From JASLBX01 sp036374175 (lineage in GTDB: Bacteria; Actinomycetota; Actinomycetes; Jiangellales; Jiangellaceae): 59,106 nucleotides of DNA. Below the pieces are notes generated by a model. That model saw nothing but the letters and a program-made list of their open reading frames with translations. It made no database searches and was not told where the DNA came from. The DNA lies in NCBI GenBank assembly GCA_036374175.1, contig DASUUH010000073.1, positions 1 to 59,106 of the forward strand, in the 5' to 3' direction. The translations under genes were made by a program, and so were the position numbers. The stretch's first letter is position 1. Each line of letters begins with the position of its first letter. This document shows, one piece after another, positions 16,895 to 25,100 of the stretch.

Positions 16895-17638
16895 TCACTG
16901 CTTGGGACCGATGAACGAATCGAGGATCGCCACGCTGGCTCGGCGAGCGACAGAGATGTTGGTCGCGTTGTTTCGGCGCCACTCCACGCCGATCGCGTCG
17001 CATGCGTCCGTGAAGATCTGCCGGATGTCGGCGGAGGTGTTGGTGAAGTGGTAGCGCGGATACGGCGGATACTTGGTTCCCACCGCTCGGTTCAGCACCC
17101 GGCAGCCATCGGAGTGGATCAATCCGCGGATCAGGGGGCGTGGGTCTTTGTCAACGAGCCGCTGTTGCCAATCGGCCAATTTGATCTCCCGTGTGTGTTT
17201 CATACCAGGCCCGTGCTGCGGGAACAAGCACGGCCAATGCTTCGAGTTTGAATAAACCTCTGTGCAGCCTGCCTTCGTCACTCTGCCGATCTTGTTGGGC
17301 AGCACGGCGGCCATGGCGGCTTCACATTCTCGCATGAGCCGCGGGTACGCGTTGGCGCAGATAATGCGCAACTTGTAGACGCTTCGCCTGCCCTCGCTCA
17401 GAGTTCCGTCGCCGAGGTAGAGGCCAAGCAGATAGACATATTCACCGCGTGGCAAGCGGTCGAACTGTCCGGCGCATGCCGGGCAGTCTGCTGTGCGCTG
17501 ATCGAAGTTCGGGCTCTGGCCATTGAGCCACATACGCACTGTCGTTCGCGGGATCCCTGTTGCCCGAGCGATGTCGGACGCGTTGAATCCAGCGGCAGCG
17601 AGGGTCACTGCACGGGCGACTTCCTCGCGTGCGCGCAT
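16895..17638 (-). CDS. HTH plus LAGLIDADG-like protein next to a tRNA gene
   Basis: The protein has 247 residues, with ribosome site GAAGGG and an ATG start. Residues 14-38 form a helix-turn-helix of transposase/homeodomain type (SDIARATGIPRTTVRMWLNG). CPAC at 52-55 hints at a metal knuckle. Two LAGLIDADG-like helices follow: LLGLYLGDG (70-78) and LIRGLIHSDG (169-178), each ending in the acidic Asp expected of a nuclease (Asp77, Asp177). The two-motif layout matches monomeric homing endonuclease-like proteins. It diverges from a tRNA gene 51 bases away. It is not inside an intron or intein and interrupts no gene. It could be a DNA or RNA nuclease or a regulator, as LAGLIDADG folds also occur in WhiA; the role is unknown. 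Confidence 0.75.
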   Translation of the reverse strand: MRAREEVARAVTLAAAGFNASDIARATGIPRTTVRMWLNGQSPNFDQRTADCPACAGQFDRLPRGEYVYLLGLYLGDGTLSEGRRSVYKLRIICANAYPRLMRECEAAMAAVLPNKIGRVTKAGCTEVYSNSKHWPCLFPQHGPGMKHTREIKLADWQQRLVDKDPRPLIRGLIHSDGCRVLNRAVGTKYPPYPRYHFTNTSADIRQIFTDACDAIGVEWRRNNATNISVARRASVAILDSFIGPKQ

Positions 17639-17689
17639 TCGCGCTACCCTTCTCTCGGTCCGAGCCTTCGGCAGACTCGGACATATCGG

Positions 17690-17763
17690 GGCCCGGTAGG
17701 CAAATCGGCAAAGCCGCCGTACTCAAAATGCGGTGTTTGTGGGTTCGAATCCCACCCGGGCTA
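17690..17763 (+). tRNA. tRNA with anticodon CAA (Leu) but a short, class-I variable loop
   Basis: The 74-base cloverleaf reads: acceptor GGCCCGG pairing with CCGGGCT (first pair G-U), D arm GGC/GCC with an 11-base loop AAATCGGCAAA, anticodon stem CCGTA/TGCGG, loop CTCAAAA giving anticodon CAA at 17724-17726, a 5-base variable region TGTTT, T arm GTGGG-TTCGAAT-CCCAC, and discriminator A. CCA is not encoded. CAA reads the Leu codon UUG. Normal bacterial tRNA-Leu has a long variable arm, which is absent here, although the 3-pair D stem and A73 are leucine-like. It may be a functional variant or a specialised tRNA-like RNA. Confidence 0.85.
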
Positions 17764-17894
17764 CTTTGTAGTTATGCGTCCCTTCGGCATGCCAGCCACC
17801 GTAGCGGCTGGCACTGACATCGCCGGCCGGTCTTCCTCCCGCCTTTCGTCGCAGCCGATCCCCTGAGCGGCGTCACCACACTCTGGCCAAATGC

Positions 17895-17910
17895 TTAACT
17901 CAGTGGTTAA
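17895..17910. promoter_or_regulatory. ArsR-type operator TTAAC-n6-GTTAA
   Basis: This inverted repeat lies 43 bases upstream of the VOC gene start, in the promoter region of the VOC-ArsR-SRPBCC operon. The form TTAACtcagtgGTTAA closely matches operators used by ArsR/SmtB-like autorepressors. The ArsR protein encoded as the second gene is the likely ligand, giving negative feedback. Confidence 0.6.
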
Positions 17911-17953
17911 TATTTGCTCGAGGTGTACAAGTTACTTGCCAGAGGAGACGTCC

Positions 17954-18352
17954 ATGACTCAGCGAATCGTCCCGATGCTGGCCTACGAGGACGCGCCGGC
18001 GGCTATCGACTTCCTCTCCCGCGCCTTCGGCTTCAAGGAGAGGTGGCGCATGGACGGTGAGGACGGCACCATCGGCCACGCCGAGCTCGAACTCCACGAC
18101 AACATCGTCGCGCTGGCCAGCGTCTGGCGTGACGGCGGGTTGGCCACGCCGAACGAACTCGGCGGCGTCCATTGCCAGCTGCGCTGCGCTGTGCCGGATG
18201 TCGACGCGCACTGGCAGCAGGCCCGCGCAGCCGGCGCCATCGTGCTGGACGAGCCGGCCGACCAGGACTACGGCGACCGCGTCTACCGGGCCATCGATCC
18301 CGAAGGCCACCGGTGGATCTTCACCACTCCCCTACGGCGAAACCAGCCGTGA
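17954..18352 (+). CDS. VOC-superfamily (glyoxalase/bleomycin-resistance-like) protein
   Basis: The protein has 132 residues. AGAGGAGA 7 bases before the ATG at 17954 sets the start; 21 upstream in-frame codons are leader. It is a single VOC domain of the PhnB/YdcR-like type (PMLAYEDAPAAIDFLSRAFGF, DGTIGHAEL, DQDYGDRVYRAIDPEGHRWIF), with the usual His and Glu metal-site candidates. Members act on small molecules or bind drugs; the substrate is unknown. It is the first gene of the operon with an ArsR regulator and an SRPBCC protein, a combination typical of self-regulated small-molecule response units. Confidence 0.85.
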   Translation: MTQRIVPMLAYEDAPAAIDFLSRAFGFKERWRMDGEDGTIGHAELELHDNIVALASVWRDGGLATPNELGGVHCQLRCAVPDVDAHWQQARAAGAIVLDEPADQDYGDRVYRAIDPEGHRWIFTTPLRRNQP

Positions 18353-18678
18353 GCACGACTGCCGACCTCGACACCACCCTCGCCGCGTTGGCCGACCCAC
18401 ACCGGCGGCGGGTTGTCGACCTGCTGGCCAGCGGCCCACAGTCGGCCGGCGCACTGGCGGCATCAGTCGGCCTGACCCCGCCGGCGATGAGCCGTCACCT
18501 GCGTGTGCTGCGCCGCAGCGGCCTGGTGCAAGAGAGCTCACACGCCGACGATGCCCGAGTGCGCGTGTACTCCCTGCGCCCGGAGCGGTTCGCCGACCTC
18601 AAAGACTGGCTCGACGACGTCGCCGCGTTCTGGACCGATCAACTCCAAGCCTTCAAGGATCACGTGGAGAATCTATGA
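18349..18678 (+). CDS. ArsR-family winged-helix repressor
   Basis: The GTG at 18349 overlaps the VOC stop by 4 bases (GTGA) and yields a 109-residue protein; a longer in-frame start upstream lies wholly inside the VOC gene and is not used. The winged helix is clear (ALADPHRRRVVDLL, SAGALAASVGLTPPAMSRHLRVLRRSGLVQ, RVRVYSLRPE). No metal-binding cysteines are present, so this is a non-metal ArsR of the type paired with SRPBCC proteins. It probably binds the palindrome at 17895-17910 and represses its own operon. Confidence 0.88.
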   Translation: MSTTADLDTTLAALADPHRRRVVDLLASGPQSAGALAASVGLTPPAMSRHLRVLRRSGLVQESSHADDARVRVYSLRPERFADLKDWLDDVAAFWTDQLQAFKDHVENL

Positions 18679-19127
18679 CAACCGACAGCGTCCGGGTGAG
18701 CACCGTCGTCCGCTCATCCCCCGAGACCGCCTTCGCCCTATTCACCAGTGGAATCGATGCGTGGTGGCGCCGTACGTCCCGGCACCGGTCAGCCCCGGCG
18801 ACGTCCATCGTCCGGTTCCAGGACGACCGTCTGGTCGAGGTATCCGACGAGGGCTCGACCGAGTTGGGCCGCGTCATCGCGTGGGAGCCAGGCAACCGCC
18901 TCGTCCTCGCGTGGCAAGGCCCGCAGTGGGCGCCGACCGACCACACCGAGGTCGAGATCACCTTCGAGCCGGAAGGAGACGGTACGCGCGTCACGGTCGA
19001 GCATCGCGGCTGGACGGAAGTACCCACGGGGAGCGCGGCTGCCGCCGTCATCGGCCTCTGGTGGGGCGACCTGCTCGCAGGTTACACGTACCGCGCCGGC
19101 CACGCCGGGCAGCCCGCTCAGCGGTAG
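18675..19127 (+). CDS. SRPBCC (AHSA1-like) domain protein
   Basis: The ATG at 18675 overlaps the ArsR stop (ATGA), giving 150 residues. The sequence follows the AHSA1/START-like helix-grip pattern (VRVSTVVRSSPETAFALFTSGIDAWWR, GRVIAWEPGNRLVLAWQ, HTEVEITFEPEGDGTRVTVEHRGW). Such proteins bind hydrophobic ligands in a cavity. It is the third gene of the VOC-ArsR-SRPBCC operon. Its last 10 bases overlap the end of the convergent pyk gene, leaving no room for a separate terminator. Confidence 0.85.
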   Translation: MTTDSVRVSTVVRSSPETAFALFTSGIDAWWRRTSRHRSAPATSIVRFQDDRLVEVSDEGSTELGRVIAWEPGNRLVLAWQGPQWAPTDHTEVEITFEPEGDGTRVTVEHRGWTEVPTGSAAAAVIGLWWGDLLAGYTYRAGHAGQPAQR

Positions 19128-20563
19128 CCCGGCGCAACCTGACCGACGGCATCACCGATCTGGTGCACGCGCATGGCGTTGGTCGAGCCGGGAATGCCGG
19201 GCGGCGAACCGGCCACGATCACCACGAGGTCACCTCGCCGGCAGCGCGACATCTCCAGCAGCATCCGGTCGACCTGCAGCACCATCGCGTCGGTGTGGCT
19301 GACCTCCTGGACCAGGAACGCTTCGATGCCCCAACTCAGGGCGAGCTGGTTACGCGTGGACTCCAGCGGAGTGAAGGCCAGTAGCGGAATGGGAGAGCGC
19401 AGCCGCGACATCCGACGTGCGGAGTCGCCGGTCTGGGTGAAGGCGACAAGGAACTGCGCGCCGAGCACGTCCGCGACATCGGCGGCCGCACGGGTGATGG
19501 CGCCGCCCTTCGTCTTCGGTTTGGTGCCCAGCGGCGGGATCCGGTCCAGGGCGTTCCTCTCGACCGTCTCGACGATCCGCGCCATCGTCTTGACCGCCTC
19601 GATGGGATGTGCGCCCACGCTCGTCTCGCCCGAGAGCATGACCGCGTCGGTGCCGTCGAGGATCGCGTTCGCGACGTCCGACGCTTCGGCCCGGGTGGGA
19701 CGCGGGTTTCCGATCATGGACTCGAGCATCTGTGTTGCGACGATGACCGGCTTGGCCCGGCGGCGGGCCAGCATAACGGCCCGCTTTTGCACGAGCGGGA
19801 CGTCCCAGAGCGGCAGCTCGACACCCAAGTCACCGCGAGCCACCATGATGCCGTCGAATGCCTCGACGATCTCATCCAGGTGTTCCACCGCTTGCGGCTT
19901 CTCGATCTTGGCGATGACCGGCAAGCGGACGCCTTCGGAGTCCATGATCTTGTGGAGCTCGACGAGGTCGTCAGCCGAGCGGACGAACGACAACGCGATC
20001 ATGTCGGCGCCAATCCGCAGCGCCCAGCGCAGATCCTCGACGTCCTTGTCCGACATGGCCGGCACGCTGACCGACGCGCCGGGCAGGTTAATGCCCTTGT
20101 TGTCCGAGACCGGGCCGCCTTCGAGCACGCGGGTCACCACGTTGCTGCCCTTGACCTCCTCGACCTCGAGCGAGAGCCGCCCGTCGTCGATCAAGACGGT
20201 GTCACCGGGATGCACATCGGCCGGCAGCCGGCTGTGTGTGGTCGAGCTGCGCGTCGCGTCGCCGCTCACGTCGTCGGTGGTGATGGTGAACCGGTGACCG
20301 GCTTCGAGCTGGACCAGGCCCTGGTCGAACTTGCCGAGACGAATCTTGGGGCCTTGCAGGTCGACGAGAACGCCGACGTTGCGGCCGGCAAGAGCGGCTG
20401 CTGCCCGCACCCGGCGGTATCGCTGCTCGTGTTCTTCGTGGTCGCCGTGGCTCAGGTTGAACCTCGCCACATCCATGCCGGCTTCTACCAGCTCGCGCAG
20501 CCGCTCAGCCGAGTCCGTCGCCGGCCCGAGGGTGCACACAATCTTCGCTCTTCGCACGTTCAT
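19118..20563 (-). CDS. pyk: Pyruvate kinase
   Basis: The protein has 481 residues and converts phosphoenolpyruvate and ADP to pyruvate and ATP. It is recognised by RRAKIVCTLGPATDS at the start, MDVARFNLSHGDHEEH, VIAKIEKPQAVEHLDEIV (catalytic Lys), VARGDLGVELPLWDVPLVQK, and MLESMIGNPRPTRAEASDVANAILDGTDAVMLSGETSVGAHP. The C-terminal regulatory domain is complete. It is transcribed in the same direction as gltBD but separated from gltD by a long palindrome, so it probably has its own promoter. Confidence 0.97.
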   Translation of the reverse strand: MNVRRAKIVCTLGPATDSAERLRELVEAGMDVARFNLSHGDHEEHEQRYRRVRAAAALAGRNVGVLVDLQGPKIRLGKFDQGLVQLEAGHRFTITTDDVSGDATRSSTTHSRLPADVHPGDTVLIDDGRLSLEVEEVKGSNVVTRVLEGGPVSDNKGINLPGASVSVPAMSDKDVEDLRWALRIGADMIALSFVRSADDLVELHKIMDSEGVRLPVIAKIEKPQAVEHLDEIVEAFDGIMVARGDLGVELPLWDVPLVQKRAVMLARRRAKPVIVATQMLESMIGNPRPTRAEASDVANAILDGTDAVMLSGETSVGAHPIEAVKTMARIVETVERNALDRIPPLGTKPKTKGGAITRAAADVADVLGAQFLVAFTQTGDSARRMSRLRSPIPLLAFTPLESTRNQLALSWGIEAFLVQEVSHTDAMVLQVDRMLLEMSRCRRGDLVVIVAGSPPGIPGSTNAMRVHQIGDAVGQVAPGYR

Positions 20564-20594
20564 TCAGTTTAGACCTCCAGCCAGAAGCTCCGCG

Positions 20595-20654
20595 TTGATC
20601 ATGGGAGGATGTGCCCTTCCTGGCCTCGGAAAGGGCACATCCGCCCATGATCAA
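20595..20654. repeat. 24-base-arm palindrome between gltD and pyk
   Basis: Arms 20595-20618 and 20631-20654 pair at 23 of 24 positions around a 12-base spacer. The arms begin TTGATCATGGG and end GTGCCCTT. With no T-run it is not a classical intrinsic terminator, but it could halt gltBD transcription or stabilise its mRNA end. It shares the TGATCA edge with the palindromes at 27528-27649, suggesting a family of interspersed elements. Confidence 0.85.
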
Positions 20655-20665
20655 ACGTGGGAGAG

Positions 20666-22126
20666 TTAGACGGTGAGGGGCCGGTCGGTGGGGGCCACCG
20701 GAGCGGGCAGCCGGTCGGCTCCGGTCAGGCAACGGTCCACCGCCGCCGCGCACGCCCGCCCTTCGGCGATGGCCCACACGATCAGCGACTGGCCACGCCC
20801 CGCGTCACCGGCGGCGAACACTCCTGGGATGGACGTCTGGTACGAGCCGTCGCGGGCGATGTTGCCGCGTGCGTCGAGCTCCACCTCGAGCTGGTCCACC
20901 AGCGCGGACCGCTCCGGACCCACGAAACCCATTGCCAGTAGCACCAGTTGGGCCGGTAGCTCACGCTCGGCTCCGGGCACCGGCTCGAACCCGCCACCCG
21001 CACCGCGCCGCACCTCGACCAGCCGCAGCGCTCGCACGTTCCCCTCCTCGTCGGCCAGGAACTCCTGGGTCGAGACCGAATAGACCCGCTCGCCGCCTTC
21101 CTCGTGGGCGGACGAGGTGCGCAGCATCAGCGGCCAGGTCGGCCACGGTGTCGACTCATGTCGCGACGGCGGCGGCTCCGGCATGATCTCCAGCTGAGTG
21201 ACCGATGCGGCCCCCTGCCGGTGCACCGTCCCGAGGCAGTCCGCCCCGGTGTCGCCACCCCCGATGATCACGACGTGTTTGCCCGCCGCCGTGATCTGGC
21301 CCGGCACTGCTTCACCCAGCGCAGCTCGGTTGGCCTGCGGCAGGTACTCCATCGCTTGATGCACGCCGGCGAGCTCCCGGCCCGGTACCGGCAGGTCGCG
21401 CCACGCCGTGGCCCCCACAGCGAGCACCACCGCGTCGTACCGCTTGCGCAACTGGTGACCCGTAATGTCAGCTCCGACGTCCACGCCGGTCCGGAAGATC
21501 GTCCCCTCCGCGCGCATCTGCTCCAGCCGCCGGTCCACATGGCGCTTTTCCATCTTGAATTCGGGGATGCCGTACCGGAGCAAACCGCCGGCCCGGTCGG
21601 CCCGCTCGTACAGGACGACGCTGTGGCCCGCCCTGGTCAGCTGCTGGGCGGTAGCCAAACCCGCCGGCCCCGACCCGATGACGGCCACCGTCTTCTCCGA
21701 CAACCGCTCGGGCGGCTGCGGCCGGACCCAGCCCTCCTCGAACGCCCGGTCGATGATCGACACCTCGACGTTCTTGATCGTGACGGCGTCGCTGTTCACC
21801 GCCAGCACGCACGCCGCCTCGCAGGGCGCCGGGCACAGCCGTCCGGTGAACTCCGGGAAGTTGTTCGTGGCGTGCAGCCGCTCGGCCGCCACCCGCCAGT
21901 CGTCCCGCCACACCAGGTCGTTCCACTCCGGGATCAGGTTGCCGAGCGGGCAGCCCTGGTGGCAGAACGGAATGCCGCAGTCCATGCATCGACCGGCCTG
22001 CTTGGTGATGATCGGCAGCAATCCCCGGCCGACGTACACCTCGTTCCAGTCGCCCACCCGCTCGGGCACCGGCCGGGTGGCCGCGCCCTGCCGCGGGGTG
22101 CGCAGGAACCCACGTGGATCAGCCAT
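20666..22126 (-). CDS. gltD: Glutamate synthase (NADPH) small subunit
   Basis: The ATG at 22126 overlaps the end of gltB by 8 bases and gives 486 residues; the 48 extra in-frame codons upstream lie inside gltB. Two cysteine clusters near the N-terminus (CMDCGIPFCHQGCP and CPAPCEAAC) bind 4Fe-4S centres. Two dinucleotide sites follow (VAVIGSGPAGLATAQQL for FAD and VVIIGGGDTGADCLGT for NADPH), then GVFAAGDAGRGQSLIVWAI. It feeds electrons from NADPH to GltB for glutamate synthesis from glutamine and 2-oxoglutarate. Confidence 0.96.
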   Translation of the reverse strand: MADPRGFLRTPRQGAATRPVPERVGDWNEVYVGRGLLPIITKQAGRCMDCGIPFCHQGCPLGNLIPEWNDLVWRDDWRVAAERLHATNNFPEFTGRLCPAPCEAACVLAVNSDAVTIKNVEVSIIDRAFEEGWVRPQPPERLSEKTVAVIGSGPAGLATAQQLTRAGHSVVLYERADRAGGLLRYGIPEFKMEKRHVDRRLEQMRAEGTIFRTGVDVGADITGHQLRKRYDAVVLAVGATAWRDLPVPGRELAGVHQAMEYLPQANRAALGEAVPGQITAAGKHVVIIGGGDTGADCLGTVHRQGAASVTQLEIMPEPPPSRHESTPWPTWPLMLRTSSAHEEGGERVYSVSTQEFLADEEGNVRALRLVEVRRGAGGGFEPVPGAERELPAQLVLLAMGFVGPERSALVDQLEVELDARGNIARDGSYQTSIPGVFAAGDAGRGQSLIVWAIAEGRACAAAVDRCLTGADRLPAPVAPTDRPLTV

Positions 22127-25100
22127 GCGCCGCCTCCATGATCGCCTCGAGAACGTCACGTCCATCGCGCTCGGCGGCAGCCTTCGCGGCGAGCACACGC
22201 TTGTAGTCACGGGGCATGATCTTGCTGAACCGGACCGCCGCCCCCGGCCATTCGGCCAGTAGCTTCTCACCCAATGTCGAGCCGGTCTCCTCGACGTGAC
22301 GCTCGACGAGGGCGCGGACCGTCTCGAGCTCGTCCGCGGACGGCTGCTCGATCTCGACCATGCCCAGGTTCACTCGGTGCGCGGCCAAGTCGAGGACGTA
22401 CGCCTCGCCCCCGGACATGCCGGCCGCGACGTTGCGCCCCGTCGGCCCCAGGATGACGACGGTTCCGCCGGTCATGTACTCGCACGCATGGTCGCCGGCG
22501 CCTTCGACGACCGCCGTGACTCCGGAGTTGCGGACGCAGAACCGCTCACCCACGACGCCGCGGACGAACAGCTCTCCGCTCGTCGCCCCGTACGCCGCCA
22601 CGTTGCCCGCGATCACGTTGCTCTCGGCTTCCAAGGTTGCCGACCGGTCCGGACGAACGATCACCCGGCCGCCGGACAGACCCTTGGCCAGGTAGTCGTT
22701 GGCGTCCCCCTCCAGTCGCAGCGTGACGCCGCGTGGCAGGAACGCACCGAACGACTGGCCGGCCGATCCCACGAGCGTCAGGGCGATGGTGTCGTCGGGC
22801 AATCCATCACCGGCGGTGCGCTTGGTGACCTCGTGTCCCAGCATGGCGCCGACCGTCCGGTTCACGTTGCGGATCGGCAGTTGTGCCCGGACCGGGGCGC
22901 CGTTCTCAAGCGCGTCCGCCGCCAAGGTGATCAGTTCGTTGTCGAGCGCCTTGACCAGCCCATGGTCCTGCGAGACGACCTGCCGCCGCGCCATCCCGGC
23001 CGGCACGTCGGGAACATGCAGGATCGGCGAAAGATCCAGACCGGACGCCTTCCAGTGGTCGACCGCCGCGTGCATGTCGAGCATCTCCGCGTGGCCGATG
23101 GCTTCGTCCAGGCTCCCGAACCCCAGCGCAGCAAGGTACTCGCGCACCTCCTGCGCCAGGTATTCGAAGAACGTGACGACGTGTTCGGCCTGGCCGCGGT
23201 AGCGGGCCCGCAGTTCGGGGTTCTGCGTCGCGATGCCGACCGGGCAGGTATCCAGGTGGCACACCCGCATCATCACGCAGCCGGACACCACCAGCGGAGC
23301 CGTCGAGAAGCCGTACTCCTCGGCCCCGAGCAGGGCCGCGATGACCACGTCCCGCCCGGTCTTGAGCTGGCCGTCGACCTGGACGACGATCCGGTCGCGC
23401 AGCCCGTTCAGCAGCAGCGTCTGCTGAGTCTCGGCTAGTCCGAGCTCCCACGGCCCGCCCGCGTGTTTGAGGCTGGTCAGCGGCGCCGCCCCGGTGCCGC
23501 CGTCGTGGCCGGAGATCAGCACGACGTCCGCGTGCGCCTTCGACACGCCGGCCGCGACCGTGCCCACGCCTACCTCGGCCACGAGCTTGACGTGCACTCG
23601 CGCGGCAGGGTTGGAGTTCTTCAGATCGTGGATCAGCTGCGCCAGGTCCTCGATCGAGTAGATGTCGTGGTGCGGCGGCGGCGAGATCAACCCGACGCCC
23701 GGCGTGGAGTGCCGAGTCTTGGCGATCCACGGGTACACCTTGTGCCCCGGTAGCTGGCCGCCCTCCCCCGGCTTGGCGCCTTGGGCCATCTTGATCTGCA
23801 GGTCTGTCGCGTACGTCAGGTACTCCGACGTGACGCCGAACCGCCCGCTGGCCACTTGCTTGACGGCGCTCCGGCGCTCGGGGTCGTGCAGCCGCTCCCG
23901 ATCTTCGCCACCCTCGCCGGTGTTCGACCGCGCGCCGAGCCGGTTCATCGCAATGGCGAGCGTCTCGTGCGCCTCCTGGCTGATCGAGCCGTACGACATC
24001 GCCCCGGTATTGAACCGCTTGACGATCTCGGAGACCGGCTCGACCTGCTCGATCGGGACCGGCTCACGTAATCCCTCGGCGAACTTGAACAGACCACGCA
24101 ACGTCATCAGCCGCTCGGCCTGCTCGTCCACGCGGCGGGTGTACTGCTTGAAGATGTCGTAGCGACCGGCGCTGGTTGAATGCTGCAGCCTGAAGACAGT
24201 ATTGGGGTCGAAAAGGTGCGGTTCGCCCTCGCGACGCCACTGATACTCCCCGCCCACCTCCAGCGTCCGGTGGGCCGGCGCCACACCGCCCGGCGGGTAG
24301 GCCCGCTCGTGCCGCCGCCGAACCTCCTCGGCGATTACCTCCAGCCCGACGCCGCCGAGCCGCGACGTGGTCCCGGTGAAGTACCTGTCAACGACCTCCT
24401 GCGCGAGCCCGATGGCTTCGAAGATCTGCGCACCGGTGTAGGACGCGACCGTGGACACGCCCATCTTGCTCATCACCTTGAGCACGCCCTTGCCGAGCGC
24501 CTTGATGAGGTTGCGGACGGCCTGGTCGGGCGTGACGCCGGGCAGCATGACACCGGCCCGCGCCAGGTCCTCGACGCTCTCCATGGCCAGATAGGGGTTG
24601 ACCGCGGCCGCGCCGTACCCGATGAGCAGCGCGACGTGGTGGACCTCGCGGACGTCACCGGCCTCGACGACGAGGCCGACCCGGGTGCGGGTCTTCTCCC
24701 GGATCAGGTGATGGTGCACCGCACTTGTGAGCAGCAGCGACGGGATCGGCGCCTGGTTCGCATCGGAGTGCCGGTCGGACAAGATGATGATCCGGGCGCC
24801 GCGATTGATCGCTGCACTGACCTCGCCGCAGATCTCGTCGAGCCGCTCGGCCAGCGCCTCACCACCGCCGCCGGCCGGAAACAACCCGCGCACCACGTAC
24901 GGATCAAACCCGGGTAGGTCGCCGTCCTGGTTGACGTAAATGATCTTTGCCAGCGCGTCGTTGTCGATCACTGGAAACGGCAGCACGAGCTGGCGGCAGC
25001 TCGCCGGCGTGGCAGCGAGCAGGTTGTACTCCGGACCGATGCTGCCGGCCAGCGACGTCACGAGCTCCTCGCGGATGGCGTCCAGCGGCGGGTTCGTGAC

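Noticed and set aside
17764..17953. Possible further tRNA or small gene after the CAA tRNA
   Set aside because: No second cloverleaf or convincing frame was found. Only the ArsR-type palindrome is visible.
18057..18674. Extended start for the SRPBCC gene
   Set aside because: That part overlaps VOC and ArsR in another frame. The ATGA overlap at 18675 gives the natural start.
22296..23438. Long plus-strand frame opposite gltB
   Set aside because: It is a shadow of the strongly conserved GltB frame.
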